From Pseudomonas sp. GGS8 (GTDB lineage Bacteria; Pseudomonadota; Gammaproteobacteria; Pseudomonadales; Pseudomonadaceae), in assembly GCF_024168645.1 (NCBI RefSeq), contig NZ_JALJWF010000001.1:3599501-3663500 (forward strand): 64,000 nt of DNA, written 5' to 3'. Position numbers and translations under genes: made by a program. Shown piece by piece: positions 1 to 9,012 of the stretch. How positions within the stretch are numbered: position 1 is the first letter of the stretch; the number at the start of each line of letters is the position of its first letter. The notes beneath the pieces are model-generated. The model saw only the letters and a program-made list of their open reading frames with translations, was not told the origin of the DNA and did not search any database.

Positions 1-1
1 C

Positions 2-352
2 AGTAGCCACAACCTGTTCGGGATCAAGGCCAGCGGTAACTGGAAGGGCGATTCGGCGCGGGCGATCACCAGCGAATTCAGAAATGGCCAGATGGTCAAG
101 GAGACGGCCGAGTTCCGTTCCTACGCCTCGTACAAGGACAGTTTCCATGACCTTGTGACGCTGCTGCAAAGCAACAATCGCTATCAAGATGTGCTGAAGT
201 CGGCCGATAACCCAGAACAGTTTGTACGCGAGTTGCAAAAAGCCGGGTATGCAACCGACCCGGATTACGCAAGCAAGATTTCGCAGATAGCCAAGCAGAT
301 GACGAGTTACCAAAACTACGCTGCAGCGGGCGCTTCCACTACGCCTTTATAG
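2..352 (+). CDS. flgJ: FlgJ C-terminal part (peptidoglycan hydrolase, 5' end outside window)
   Basis: Partial gene: the frame is open from the first bases of the window and ends at the TAG at 350-352, giving the last 116 residues. The visible part is the C-terminal end of the glucosaminidase (muramidase-type) domain, with the SSHNLFGIKASGNWKGD stretch typical of that fold, followed by a short disordered tail. FlgJ is known to act in the periplasm, where it caps the growing rod and opens the peptidoglycan for it; the N-terminal rod-cap domain is not visible here. It lies 23 bp before flgK, as expected at the end of the flgFGHIJKL cluster. An internal ATG at 92 is not a real start because conserved residues precede it. 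Confidence 0.93.
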   Translation, partial: SSHNLFGIKASGNWKGDSARAITSEFRNGQMVKETAEFRSYASYKDSFHDLVTLLQSNNRYQDVLKSADNPEQFVRELQKAGYATDPDYASKISQIAKQMTSYQNYAAAGASTTPL

Positions 353-375
353 GCACAAGGCATAAGGTTTGAATC

Positions 376-2436
376 ATGAGTTTGCTCAACATCGGGATGT
401 CGGGTTTATCCGCTGGCCAAAGCGCGTTGATGGTGACCGGTAACAACATTGCCAACGCCGACACCGCAGGCTACTCGCGTCAGCAAACCGTGCAGGGCAG
501 CAAGGCCTCGAATCAGTTCGGCAATGTCTACATCGGCACGGGTACGACCCTGGCCGATGTGCGTCGGGTGTACAACAGTTACCTCGATGCGCAACTGCAA
601 ACCACTACCTCGCTCAACAGCGACTCGGCGGCCTACGCCGGGCAGATCAGCCCGCTCGATTCGTTGCTGTCGGACAGCGGCACCGGCCTTAACGGCGCCC
701 TGACCAAGTTCTTCACCTCGGTACAGAACGTCAACGCCAAACCGGGTGACGATGCTTCCCGCCAACTGCTGCTCAGCGATGCGCAAGCGGTGAGCAACCG
801 TTTCAACTCGATCTCCAGCCAGTTGACCGCGCAGAACGCGGACATCAACGGCAACCTGGCGGACATGGCCGATCAGGTCAACAAACTGGCGGCCACCGTG
901 GCCCAGTTGAACCAGAAAATTTCCGAAGTTTCTAACGCCGGCGGCCAGCCTAACGACTTGCTCGACTCGCGCAACGAGACTGTGCGCCAGTTGTCCACCT
1001 TCACCGGTGCGCAAGTGATCGAGCGTGACGGTAACCTCGATATATACCTGGGCAGTGGTCAGCCGTTGGTCATGGGCAGCACGGCCAGCAAGCTGGAAGT
1101 GGTGCCGAGCAAAGACGACCCGTCGCGTTCGGCCGTTCAGCTCAATCGCGGTTCGAGCACCATCGACATCACCTCGGTGATGACCGGTGGCGAGATGGGC
1201 GGCTTGCTGCGTTATCGCAGCACCGTGCTGGACCCGGCCATGAACGAGCTGGGGCGTGTGGCGCTGGTTGTCGCCGATCAGATGAACACCGTCCAGGCTC
1301 AGGGCATCGACAAGAACGGTGACTTCGGTTCGAACCTGTTCAACAGCATCAACACTGCCGCGCAAATGGCTCAGCGCAGCGTTGCCACGGTCGGCAACAG
1401 CGCCGGCTCAGGCAACTTCGACGTGAGCATCGAGGACAGCGGCAAGCTGACCATCAACGATTACAAGGTCACCTTCACCAGCGCCACCAACTACACCGTG
1501 CAGCGTCTGCCTGAAGGCACCGCCATGGGCGCGTTCAGCACGCTGACCACGCCGCCACCGGTAATCGATGGTTTCTCCATGACGCTCTCCGGTGGCACCG
1601 CAGCCGCCGGCGACACGTTCAAGATCACCCCGACCCGCAACGCGGCCACCAACATCAAGACCGAAATGACCGACTCCAAACGTCTGGCCATCGCGGCACC
1701 ATTGGGCGCGGCCATTGCGGCGGGCGGCAGCGGCACACTGACGATTCCGGCCAGCGGCCAACCGGCCCTGACCACGAAGTTCGATGTCTACGACACAGCG
1801 ACCACCACCACGCTCCAGAACGGCCTGAAGACGTCGACGCCGGTCAAAATCGTGTTCGGTGCGGCTGGCGGTACGACTCAGACTTACCAAATGCTCGATG
1901 CCCAAGGCAACTCGCTCAGCAGCGGCACCATCGTGCCGGGCCAGAACAATACGCTGAGCCTGACTATCCCACTGGTCGACGGCACCGGTGCCGCGATCAA
2001 TGATCCGGGCCCGCCCATCGTGCAGCGCACTGTGTCGTTTGACATGACCGTGGCCGGTTCGCCAGGTAACGGCACCGCGATCAATGTATCGCTCAGCCAG
2101 CCGGGCACGCTGGACAACCGTAACGGCACCGTACTGGCCGGCTTGCAAACCAAGCAGACCGTGGATACCGGCTCCGCCAGCAAAGGCATTTCCCTGACTG
2201 ACGCCTACGGCAAACTGGTCGAAGGCGTCGGCGCCAAGGCCTCGCAAGGCAAGCTCGACAGTGCTGCGACCACCGCCATCCTGGCCAACGCCAAGGGCGC
2301 TCGCGATTCGTTGTCCGGTGTCGACCTCGATGAGGAAACCGGCAACCTGGTCAAGTACCAGCAGTACTACACCGCGTCTTCGCAGATCATCAAGGCTGCG
2401 CAGGAAATCTTCAGCACACTGATCAACAGTCTTTAA
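376..2436 (+). CDS. flgK: Flagellar hook-associated protein FlgK (HAP1)
   Basis: 686 aa, about the length of the P. aeruginosa protein and longer than the enterobacterial one (about 550 aa). The N-terminus (MSLLNIGMSGLSAGQ, then NNIANADTAGYSRQ) is the flagellar rod/hook/HAP signature, and the C-terminus (YYTASSQIIKAAQEIFSTL) is the matching coiled-coil end found in axial proteins. The middle, roughly residues 340-600, is Thr/Gly/Ala-rich and forms the variable surface-exposed region. HAP1 is exported through the flagellar secretion channel and forms the first junction layer between hook and filament. It follows flgJ and is 13 bp from flgL, so the two are probably cotranscribed. The start is supported by a purine-rich AAGG about 10 bases upstream. 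Confidence 0.96.
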   Translation: MSLLNIGMSGLSAGQSALMVTGNNIANADTAGYSRQQTVQGSKASNQFGNVYIGTGTTLADVRRVYNSYLDAQLQTTTSLNSDSAAYAGQISPLDSLLSDSGTGLNGALTKFFTSVQNVNAKPGDDASRQLLLSDAQAVSNRFNSISSQLTAQNADINGNLADMADQVNKLAATVAQLNQKISEVSNAGGQPNDLLDSRNETVRQLSTFTGAQVIERDGNLDIYLGSGQPLVMGSTASKLEVVPSKDDPSRSAVQLNRGSSTIDITSVMTGGEMGGLLRYRSTVLDPAMNELGRVALVVADQMNTVQAQGIDKNGDFGSNLFNSINTAAQMAQRSVATVGNSAGSGNFDVSIEDSGKLTINDYKVTFTSATNYTVQRLPEGTAMGAFSTLTTPPPVIDGFSMTLSGGTAAAGDTFKITPTRNAATNIKTEMTDSKRLAIAAPLGAAIAAGGSGTLTIPASGQPALTTKFDVYDTATTTTLQNGLKTSTPVKIVFGAAGGTTQTYQMLDAQGNSLSSGTIVPGQNNTLSLTIPLVDGTGAAINDPGPPIVQRTVSFDMTVAGSPGNGTAINVSLSQPGTLDNRNGTVLAGLQTKQTVDTGSASKGISLTDAYGKLVEGVGAKASQGKLDSAATTAILANAKGARDSLSGVDLDEETGNLVKYQQYYTASSQIIKAAQEIFSTLINSL

Positions 2437-2449
2437 GGAGTCGTAGCCC

Positions 2450-4015
2450 ATGCGCATTTCTACCGCCCAGTTTTACGAGTCCTCTGCTGCCAACTATCAG
2501 AAGAACTTTTCCAACGTGGTCAAGAGCAGCGAAGAGGCCAGCAGCCTGGTTCGCGTGAATACCGCGGCCGATGATCCGGTCGGCGCTTCGCGTTTGCTGC
2601 AATTGGGGCAGCAGGCTTCGATGCTCGACCAGTACGAGGCTAACGCTACGACCATCAAGGGGACCCTGGGTACCACCGAAGCGGTGATGAACAGCATTGG
2701 CAACGTATTGCAGCGCGCCAAGGAATTGGCCGTCAGCGCCGGTAACGCCGGTTACACGGATGCCGACCGTCAGGCCAATGCCTCGGAACTGGGGCAGATC
2801 GAAGAGCAATTGCTGAGCTTGATGAACAGCAAGGACGAGAACGGCAAATACATCTTCGCCGGCTCCAAGGGCGATACCGTGCCGTTCACGCGTAACAACG
2901 ACGGAAGCTACAGCTACAACGGTGACCAGGTAACGCTGGATCTGGCGATTGGCGACACCATGTCGATGGCCACAAACAGCACCGGTTGGGATGCGTTCCA
3001 GCAGGCGATCAATACCAGCCGCAGCCAGGTCACCATGACCGCGCCGGCGGTGGATGATGGTCGCGTGACCCTGTCTAATGGCCAGGTGTCGTCGGGCGTT
3101 ACCTACAACAGCAAGTTCCGCAGTGGCGAGCCGTATACCGTGGACTTCGTCAGCGGTACACAGTTGAAGATCACTGATTCGGCCGGTAACGACGTGACCG
3201 CCGAAGCTAGCCAGGGCGGTGCATTCGATCCTGCCAGCAAGGCTGGCCAGGCTGTCACTTTCCGCGGGGTCGAACTGACCCTGAACATCAATCTGAGCGC
3301 TGGTGATACGGCGGCTACGGTGCTGCCTGGCCACTCCTTTACCCTGGCGGCCAAACCGGACACTTTCACCGCAACCGCTAGCCCGGGCAACCCTTCGACG
3401 GCGCAGGTCACCGCCAGCAGCATCACTAATCCGGTGGATTACCACGCCAGTTTTCCTAGCGGCTCGGCGATCCTGAAGTTCACCAGTGCTACCGCTTTCG
3501 AACTGTACGCAGCGCCTTTGACGGCCAGCAGCAGGCCGGTGTCTACCGGTACGATGGCCGGCAGCGTCGCCACCGCATCGGGTGTGAGCTTCACCTTGGC
3601 CGGTACGCCGGCTACCAACGATCAGTTCAGCGTCGCGGTCAACACTCACGAAACCCAGAACATCCTGGACACCGTGAGCCAGTTGAAAACCGCTCTGAAT
3701 ACGCCGACCAATGGCAACGCGATCGCTACTCAGAAACTGCAAGCATCACTGGCTTCCGGTATTGCCAACCTGGCCAGCGGCACCGATCAGTTGTCCAGCG
3801 CCTTGAGTTCGGTAGGCGGTCGTGGCCAGGCCCTGGAAACCCAGAGCGATACCAACCAGAGTCTGAAACTGGCCAATGCCCAGACCCAATCGTCGATCCG
3901 TGATTCCGATCCGGCTGAAGTGATGACCCGTCTGACCTTGCAACAAACCATGTTGCAGGCCTCGCAACAGGCCTTCAGCAAGATTGCTCAGCTGGGCCTG
4001 TTCAACAAAATCTGA
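2450..4015 (+). CDS. flgL: Flagellar hook-associated protein FlgL (HAP3)
   Basis: 521 aa. The N-terminus (MRISTAQFYESSAANYQKN) and C-terminus (MTRLTLQQTMLQASQQAFSKIAQLGLFNKI) are the flagellin-like alpha-helical ends that pack in the filament core. The protein is clearly longer than enterobacterial FlgL (about 320 aa); the extra length is a Thr/Ser/Ala-rich insertion at about residues 150-400, which would be surface exposed. HAP3 is the second hook-filament junction layer. The start has a GGAG Shine-Dalgarno at 2437-2440, just after the flgK stop. It is the last structural gene before the glycosylation island, 95 bp upstream of the first glycosyltransferase. No clear terminator with a T-run separates it from the island, only a GC-rich 7-bp hairpin (4062-4089), so read-through is possible. 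Confidence 0.95.
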   Translation: MRISTAQFYESSAANYQKNFSNVVKSSEEASSLVRVNTAADDPVGASRLLQLGQQASMLDQYEANATTIKGTLGTTEAVMNSIGNVLQRAKELAVSAGNAGYTDADRQANASELGQIEEQLLSLMNSKDENGKYIFAGSKGDTVPFTRNNDGSYSYNGDQVTLDLAIGDTMSMATNSTGWDAFQQAINTSRSQVTMTAPAVDDGRVTLSNGQVSSGVTYNSKFRSGEPYTVDFVSGTQLKITDSAGNDVTAEASQGGAFDPASKAGQAVTFRGVELTLNINLSAGDTAATVLPGHSFTLAAKPDTFTATASPGNPSTAQVTASSITNPVDYHASFPSGSAILKFTSATAFELYAAPLTASSRPVSTGTMAGSVATASGVSFTLAGTPATNDQFSVAVNTHETQNILDTVSQLKTALNTPTNGNAIATQKLQASLASGIANLASGTDQLSSALSSVGGRGQALETQSDTNQSLKLANAQTQSSIRDSDPAEVMTRLTLQQTMLQASQQAFSKIAQLGLFNKI

Positions 4016-4061
4016 GCCTGCATCTGCCGAGCAGCCAACCGTCTTTTTGTAAGCGGTTCCA

Positions 4062-4089
4062 GGGCCTCCGCCTGAAAGGTTAGAGGCCC
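4062..4089 (+). other. GC-rich hairpin between flgL and the island
   Basis: GGGCCTC and GAGGCCC form a 7-bp perfect inverted repeat around a 14-base loop. No T-run follows, so it is not a canonical intrinsic terminator. It might slow transcription or mRNA decay at the flgL-glycosyltransferase junction; that role is inference. Confidence 0.35.
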
Positions 4090-4110
4090 GCCGCTCGAGA
4101 GTTTCCCGCC

Positions 4111-7100
4111 GTGAATCAACGCCCCCTCGTCAGCATTGTCATCCCTGCCTTCAACCCGCGCTTCTTCAGTCAGGCATTGGAAAGTGCGCTCGCCCAGACC
4201 TACGAGCACGTCGAAATCGTCATCTGTGACGACTCGCCCGACGCCGAGATCCGCGACATTGTCGATGCCTTCGTCGAGCCGGCTCACCCGATTCGCTATC
4301 TGCGTAATCCGCAACGTCTGGGGTTACAGAGGAATGTGCTGCGCTGCGTGGAAGAAGCCCGTGGCGAATTGATCAAAGTGCTGTGCGATGACGACCGTCT
4401 GTTCGCACCGAGCGTTGCATTGCAGGCGCAGGTGCTGATTGACCACGCGGACGTGAATGTGGTGTTTGCCTTGCGAATGCTCAGCGATGCCGGCAACTTC
4501 ATCCTGCCGCCACGGGTCGACAACTGCCGGTTTTCGCCGAACGACGCCTTGCTCAAGGGCGATGACATGTTGGCGATTTTCGAAGGCACACCGAAGAATT
4601 TCCTCGGCAATTTCAGTTCGACCCTGATGCGTCGCGCCGATGTGCTGGAGCTGTTGCCGGCCCTGATTCAGGAAGGCGCCGGTTTCGTCGCCATGCTCGA
4701 TTTCGCCTTGTTTGTGTGCCTGATGCGTCGCGGTAACCTGGTGTCCCTGGGCACCGTGCTGAGTACCGAACGCCTGTACCCGGAGCGTTTGAGCAAAACC
4801 CCGGAGATGATCAAGGCTGCGGCGGTGGAGTGGAGCTGGCTTTCGCAGATGCTCGCGGCGCGCAGCGGTGAGTCGGCGCCGGCATCGGGGTGGGTGCGCT
4901 ATATCGAACTGGCCAAAATCACTGACCAGCCCCACGCCTGGGAAGAGTTGTGCGTGGTGCGCATTCTGGGCAACCGCAACACGGTGGTGACTGGCCGAGT
5001 GGGCGGGGAGAGCGAAAGTTACGCCGATTTCTACCGAGAATGGCTGGCGATCCGCAGGTTCTCCGATGTCGAGCAGCGGCTCATGCCGCACCGCCTCGAC
5101 AGTTGGGCGTTTCGTCCGCAGATCGTGCCGATCGTGATCGACGGCACTGCTGACGGTGGGGCGCTCAAGACTACGTTGCAGAGCATTAGCCAGCAACTGT
5201 ACGCGCCTCAGGCCGTACTGGTGCTGTCCGATGCCGTGTGTGCGACCGACGATCGTGTAGTGCAGTTGCCGTTCCAGGCGGATTGGGCGCAACAGCTCAA
5301 CGCCGTGGTACCGCAACTGGAAGGTGCCCACTGGTTTTATCTGCTGCATGCTGGCGACACCTTGCGCGAGTCGGCTCTGCTGATTCTGGCCGAACGCATT
5401 GCGGGTTCGGCGGGCATTCTCTGTGCTTATAGCGACGAGGGCGCGCTGATCGATGGTGAGTCGGTCGACCCGGTGTTCAAACCCGATTTCAACCTCGATC
5501 TGATGCGCGCCTATCCCTATGTTGGCCGAACCCTGGCCTTCGAGCGGCAGCGCTTCATGGCGCTGGGCGGTTTTGATTCGGCTCACGGTGAGCTGGCGCC
5601 GCACGATTTGATATGGCGTCTGGTGGAAGAGGCCGGGCCGCAAACCATCGAGCACATCGCCGAAATCCAGGTTGAGTCGAGTCAGTCTTTCGCCGCCTGG
5701 CTGTCGTTGCCCGAAGTGATCGAGAACAACGCCGGGATGGTCAGCGCACACCTGGATCGTATTGGTGTGGCGCACGCGATCCGGCAGGAAGGGTTGCCGT
5801 TGATCAACCGCATCGACTACCTCCATGGGGCGCGTCCGCTGGTATCGATCATCATCCAGACCGGCGATTCGCTGTACGCCTTACAGCGTTGCATCGAAGG
5901 CTTGATCGAGCGTACGGCTTATAGCCAATACGAAATCCTGATCGTTGACAGCGGCACGGACGACCCGGCGATGCTCGATTGGCTGGAGGCGATGGCGCAG
6001 CTGGGTGCCGCGATGCTGCGAGTACTGCGTTACGCCGGTGACGCCAACGATGCGGCGATTCGCAACTTCGCCGCGAGACTGGCTCATGGCGAGTACTTGC
6101 TACTGCTCAGCGCGCAAACAGTGATCTGCGACAGCGACTGGCTGGATGAATTGCTCAATCACGCCCAGCGCCCGGAAGTGGGGGTGGTCGGTGCTCGCAT
6201 CCTAAACCCCGAAGGCTTGATCGTCAGTGCCGGGTTGATTCTTGGCCTGGCCGGGCCGGTCGGTTCACCGTTTCATGGCGAGGCGGCCGGTTCTCGCGGT
6301 TACATGCAGCGTTTGCACGTGACCCAGAACTGGAGCGCGGTGAGCAGTCACTGCCTGATGGTGCGCAAGCAAGTATTCGATGAGCTCGAGCAGTTCGATG
6401 AGGCGACCTTCACCCTGGGGCTCAGCGACGTCGACTTGTGTTTGCGGGCGAGCAAGGATGGTTATCTGGTGGTCTGGACGCCTTACGCCAGCGTGGTGTG
6501 GGTGCCGCAAGATGTATCGCCGACGCCGCCTTTGACATTGGCGCTGCATGAGCATGAACAGGAAGTCTTCTATCGCAAATGGCTGCCGAAGATCGCCAAG
6601 GATCCGGCCTACAGCCCGGCGCTGAGCCTTGGGATTTCCAGCTTCAGCCTGGAGCCGTCGCTGCGCAATAACTGGAACCCGTTCTGCACCCGAGCCTTGC
6701 CGCTGATTCTCGGTTTGCCTGTCAACAGTTCGGCAGTCGGGCATTATCGCGTCACGGGACCTTTGGCAGAGCTTGAAGCATCTGGCCGGGTCATTGCTCG
6801 GTGGGCTTATGAGTCGCCGTCGACAGTTGAGATCGAGCGCCTGTCCCCGGACACCATCATCCTGCAATGCCGTTACAGCGAAGGTGCTGTCAGTGACATT
6901 CTGCGGATGAAGAAATATTCCAGTGCATTGCGGATTTTCGAGCTTGACGATTACGTGGTCAGCGCGCCGAAGAAAAACACCCATGCGCGGAACAAACCGG
7001 TCAATACCGAACAGATGCTGCGCGAAGGCATTGCCTTGTGCGACCGTGTAGTGGTCACCACTCAACCACTGGCCGATGCGTTGTCGAGCATGCACAGCGA

Positions 7101-7683
7101 GATCCGCGTGGTGCCGAACATGCTATCGCCGGACCCATGGGCGACACTGACCAGCCGCCGCCGTACCTCCGGCAAGCCGCGGGTCGGCTGGGGTGGTGGC
7201 ACCAGCCATACCGGTGACCTGGAGATCATTGCCGACGTGGTTCGCGAATTGGCGAACGAAGTGGAGTGGGTGTTTTTTGGCATGTGCCCGGACGAATTGC
7301 GCCCCTACATCCACGAGTTTCACTCCGCCATCAGCTTGCAGGGCTACCCGTTCAAACTGGCTAGTCTGAATCTCGATCTGGCGCTGGCACCGCTGGAATT
7401 CCATATCTTCAACGACTGCAAAAGCAACCTGCGCTTGCTGGAATACGGCGCCTGCGGATATCCGGTGATCTGCACCGACACTGAGGCCTACCGCGGCCAC
7501 TTGCCGTGCACCAAGGTTTATAGCAACAGCACAGACGAATGGCTTCAGGCGATCCGCATGCACCTGGCCGATCCGGAAGCGAGTTACCGCATGGGCGATG
7601 AGCTGCGTGAAGCGGTGCATCGGGATTTCATGTTGCGTGGCGACAACCTGAACCACTGGTTGTGGGGCTGGTTACCGGATTGA
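4111..7683 (+). CDS. Very large multidomain glycosyltransferase (GT2-GT2-GT2-GT4-like), probable flagellin glycosyltransferase
   Basis: 1190 aa, GTG start with only a weak purine-rich GAGAG upstream. Four modules can be seen. Residues 5 to about 110 are a GT2 domain (PLVSIVIPAFNPR, with a CDDD metal motif near residue 92). About 345-560 is a second GT2-like domain (HAGD in place of the usual DHDD). About 572-830 is a third (ARPLVSIIIQTGDS, then WSAVSSHCLMVRKQVFDEL and DVDLCLRASKDGYLVVW). About 860-1190 is a GT4-like domain (HYRVTGPLAELE, FELDDYV, CKSNLRLLEYGACGYPVI). In the third domain the usual NDD/NPD metal motif reads SAQT. The position between flgL and fliC, in a sugar-nucleotide island, suggests it builds or attaches the flagellin glycan in the cytoplasm before export. 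Domains 2 and 3 are related to the C-terminal half of the protein at 14576-17509. Donor and acceptor cannot be read from sequence. Confidence 0.88.
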   Translation: MNQRPLVSIVIPAFNPRFFSQALESALAQTYEHVEIVICDDSPDAEIRDIVDAFVEPAHPIRYLRNPQRLGLQRNVLRCVEEARGELIKVLCDDDRLFAPSVALQAQVLIDHADVNVVFALRMLSDAGNFILPPRVDNCRFSPNDALLKGDDMLAIFEGTPKNFLGNFSSTLMRRADVLELLPALIQEGAGFVAMLDFALFVCLMRRGNLVSLGTVLSTERLYPERLSKTPEMIKAAAVEWSWLSQMLAARSGESAPASGWVRYIELAKITDQPHAWEELCVVRILGNRNTVVTGRVGGESESYADFYREWLAIRRFSDVEQRLMPHRLDSWAFRPQIVPIVIDGTADGGALKTTLQSISQQLYAPQAVLVLSDAVCATDDRVVQLPFQADWAQQLNAVVPQLEGAHWFYLLHAGDTLRESALLILAERIAGSAGILCAYSDEGALIDGESVDPVFKPDFNLDLMRAYPYVGRTLAFERQRFMALGGFDSAHGELAPHDLIWRLVEEAGPQTIEHIAEIQVESSQSFAAWLSLPEVIENNAGMVSAHLDRIGVAHAIRQEGLPLINRIDYLHGARPLVSIIIQTGDSLYALQRCIEGLIERTAYSQYEILIVDSGTDDPAMLDWLEAMAQLGAAMLRVLRYAGDANDAAIRNFAARLAHGEYLLLLSAQTVICDSDWLDELLNHAQRPEVGVVGARILNPEGLIVSAGLILGLAGPVGSPFHGEAAGSRGYMQRLHVTQNWSAVSSHCLMVRKQVFDELEQFDEATFTLGLSDVDLCLRASKDGYLVVWTPYASVVWVPQDVSPTPPLTLALHEHEQEVFYRKWLPKIAKDPAYSPALSLGISSFSLEPSLRNNWNPFCTRALPLILGLPVNSSAVGHYRVTGPLAELEASGRVIARWAYESPSTVEIERLSPDTIILQCRYSEGAVSDILRMKKYSSALRIFELDDYVVSAPKKNTHARNKPVNTEQMLREGIALCDRVVVTTQPLADALSSMHSEIRVVPNMLSPDPWATLTSRRRTSGKPRVGWGGGTSHTGDLEIIADVVRELANEVEWVFFGMCPDELRPYIHEFHSAISLQGYPFKLASLNLDLALAPLEFHIFNDCKSNLRLLEYGACGYPVICTDTEAYRGHLPCTKVYSNSTDEWLQAIRMHLADPEASYRMGDELREAVHRDFMLRGDNLNHWLWGWLPD

Positions 7684-7704
7684 TTGGCTTCGACCCATCC
7701 CTTG

Positions 7705-7740
7705 AAAACAGGCGACTTTATGTCGCCTGTTTTTGTTTTA
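7705..7740 (+). terminator. Rho-independent terminator after the 1190-aa glycosyltransferase
   Basis: AAAACAGGCGAC (7705-7716) and GTCGCCTGTTTT (7722-7733) form a 12-bp perfect stem with a 5-base loop, followed by a TTTTG-TTTT tail. It sits 21 bases after the stop codon, so the big glycosyltransferase is transcriptionally separated from the CDP-sugar operon. Confidence 0.9.
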
Positions 7741-8238
7741 TTTCAAGGTGTTTTTTCTTCTCCAGTTCGAGTTGGACCTGCCGAAAGCATCGGGATAAAC
7801 ATTTATTGAAATGAGGATGTGACGTCGCTCGTCGGGCGCCGTTTTCTGTAGGTATCTGGTTCAACAACATGGCAAGGAAGAAGTCGAAATGGCAGTGATG
7901 AACGGGAAAAACGGCGTGGATACGCGTTTGCCATGTTTGGATGATCCCGGAGTTCAATGCCCTCAATCTTGAATCCGGATTGAACGCTAGCTACACCGCT
8001 GAAGGGGATGGCTCCGGTTGCTGTTGACCGGACTCAGCCCCTTTTTCATGCCTGATAACGCCGACGACGCGGGGCCCGCCGAGCTGGCGCGTTTCCTGCA
8101 AGTCCCCCTCATATCGCCATAAAACGAGCGCTTGCGGCCGGTACGCCAGCGCCTGACACGGCAGAGCGTATTAGCCAGACAGCCCGCAAAAGCTTGAAAT
8201 AGCTTGGCCGAGCTCTGTGAAGAACAAGAGGGGAGACG
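7741..8238 (+). other. Long intergenic region with a candidate small ORF or small transcript ending in a hairpin
   Basis: This is most of the 555-bp gap between the glycosyltransferase and rfbF. No recognisable gene family is present. A 27-codon ORF (7889-7972, ATG, AAGGAAG about 9 bases upstream) is followed 30 bases later by a strong hairpin with a T-run (8002-8046). This arrangement could be a tiny gene, an sRNA or a leader. The remaining 190 bases (8047-8238) must hold the leader and probably a promoter of the rfbF operon. I could not find a convincing sigma-70, sigma-54 or sigma-28 consensus there, and no JUMPstart/ops element (GGCGGTAG) is present. Confidence 0.4.
8002..8046 (+). terminator. 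Terminator-like hairpin upstream of rfbF
   Basis: The arms 8002-8018 and 8027-8043 pair over 17 positions with two mismatches and one G-T pair (AAGGGG against CCCCTT at the base, CTCCGGT against ACCGGA at the top), with an 8-base loop and a T5 tail. It looks like an intrinsic terminator for rightward transcription, but no annotated gene ends just before it. It would end a transcript starting in 7741-8000, or attenuate a leader. Confidence 0.6.
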
Positions 8239-9012
8239 ATGAAGGCAGTAATTCTGGCGGGTGGCCTGGGCACGCGCATCAGCGAAGAGTCGCACCTAAA
8301 GCCCAAGCCAATGATCGAGATCGGCGGCAAGCCAATTCTTTGGCACATCATGAAACAGTACTCCGCCCACGGGATTCATGACTTCGTGATCTGCCTTGGC
8401 TACAAGGGCTATGCGATCAAGGACTTTTTCGCCAACTACTTCCTGCACACCTCCGACGTCACCTTCGACATGCGCAACAACCGCATGGACGTACACCAGA
8501 ACTACAGCGAGCCGTGGAGCGTCACCCTCATCGACACCGGCGAGGAAACCATGACCGGTGGCCGTTTGCTGCGCGCCGGCCGTTACCTCAAGGATGAAGA
8601 GGCGTTCTGCTTCACCTATGGCGACGGCGTCTCCGATATCAATATCCGTCAACTGGTGGACTACCACGGCGCCCACGGTCGTCTGGCGACCGTCACCGCT
8701 GTACAACCGCCGGGCCGTTACGGCGCCCTGGAACGTCATGGTGATCAGGTGCTCGGTTTCACCGAGAAACCCCGTGGCGATGGTGGCTGGATCAATGGTG
8801 GCTTCTTCGTGCTGTCGCCGAAAGTGCTGTCGTACATCGGCGGTGACGAGACCACTTGGGAAGCCGAGCCGTTGACCCGGCTGGCCCAGGACGAACAGTT
8901 GAAGGCTTTCGAGCACGAAGGCTTCTGGCACCCGATGGACACCCTGCGCGACAAGAACCACCTCGAAGCGCTGTGGCAGAGCGGGGAGGCCCCATGGAAG
9001 CAATGGGCCTGA
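8239..9012 (+). CDS. rfbF: Glucose-1-phosphate cytidylyltransferase
   Basis: 257 aa, the normal length for RfbF. It makes CDP-glucose from CTP and glucose-1-phosphate, the first step of CDP-linked deoxysugar synthesis in the cytoplasm. The nucleotidyltransferase signature [13 protein letters not shown] occupies residues 1-13, with [18 protein letters not shown] following; the GlGTR loop and the KPKP lysines are the family's substrate-binding residues. The start has a GGGGAG Shine-Dalgarno (8230s). It is the first gene of a tight operon: its 3' end overlaps rfbG by 19 bp, and the following genes overlap by 4 bp. Use of CDP-glucose rather than dTDP-glucose separates this pathway from the rhamnose and viosamine routes better known in Pseudomonas flagellin glycans. 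Confidence 0.94.
   Translation: MKAVILAGGLGTRISEESHLKPKPMIEIGGKPILWHIMKQYSAHGIHDFVICLGYKGYAIKDFFANYFLHTSDVTFDMRNNRMDVHQNYSEPWSVTLIDTGEETMTGGRLLRAGRYLKDEEAFCFTYGDGVSDINIRQLVDYHGAHGRLATVTAVQPPGRYGALERHGDQVLGFTEKPRGDGGWINGGFFVLSPKVLSYIGGDETTWEAEPLTRLAQDEQLKAFEHEGFWHPMDTLRDKNHLEALWQSGEAPWKQWA

Noticed and set aside
406..2457. Long minus-strand open frames opposite flgK (319 and 349 codons)
   Set aside because: They are antisense shadows of GC-rich coding sequence: low-complexity His/Arg/Gln/Gly-rich translations, no recognisable domain, and a well-supported flgK on the other strand. The same applies to the many long antisense frames opposite fliF, fliM, cheA, cheB and others.
7718..7966. 82-codon minus-strand ORF in the gap before rfbF
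   Set aside because: It begins in sequence with no Shine-Dalgarno and its end runs into the terminator of the glycosyltransferase gene (Lys-rich KQKQAT end comes from the T-run). No family resemblance.
8856..8993. Upstream extension of rfbG from an earlier in-frame start
   Set aside because: It lies wholly within rfbF and encodes Arg/Pro-rich residues unlike the family; the ATG at 8994 has a good Shine-Dalgarno and gives the normal N-terminus.
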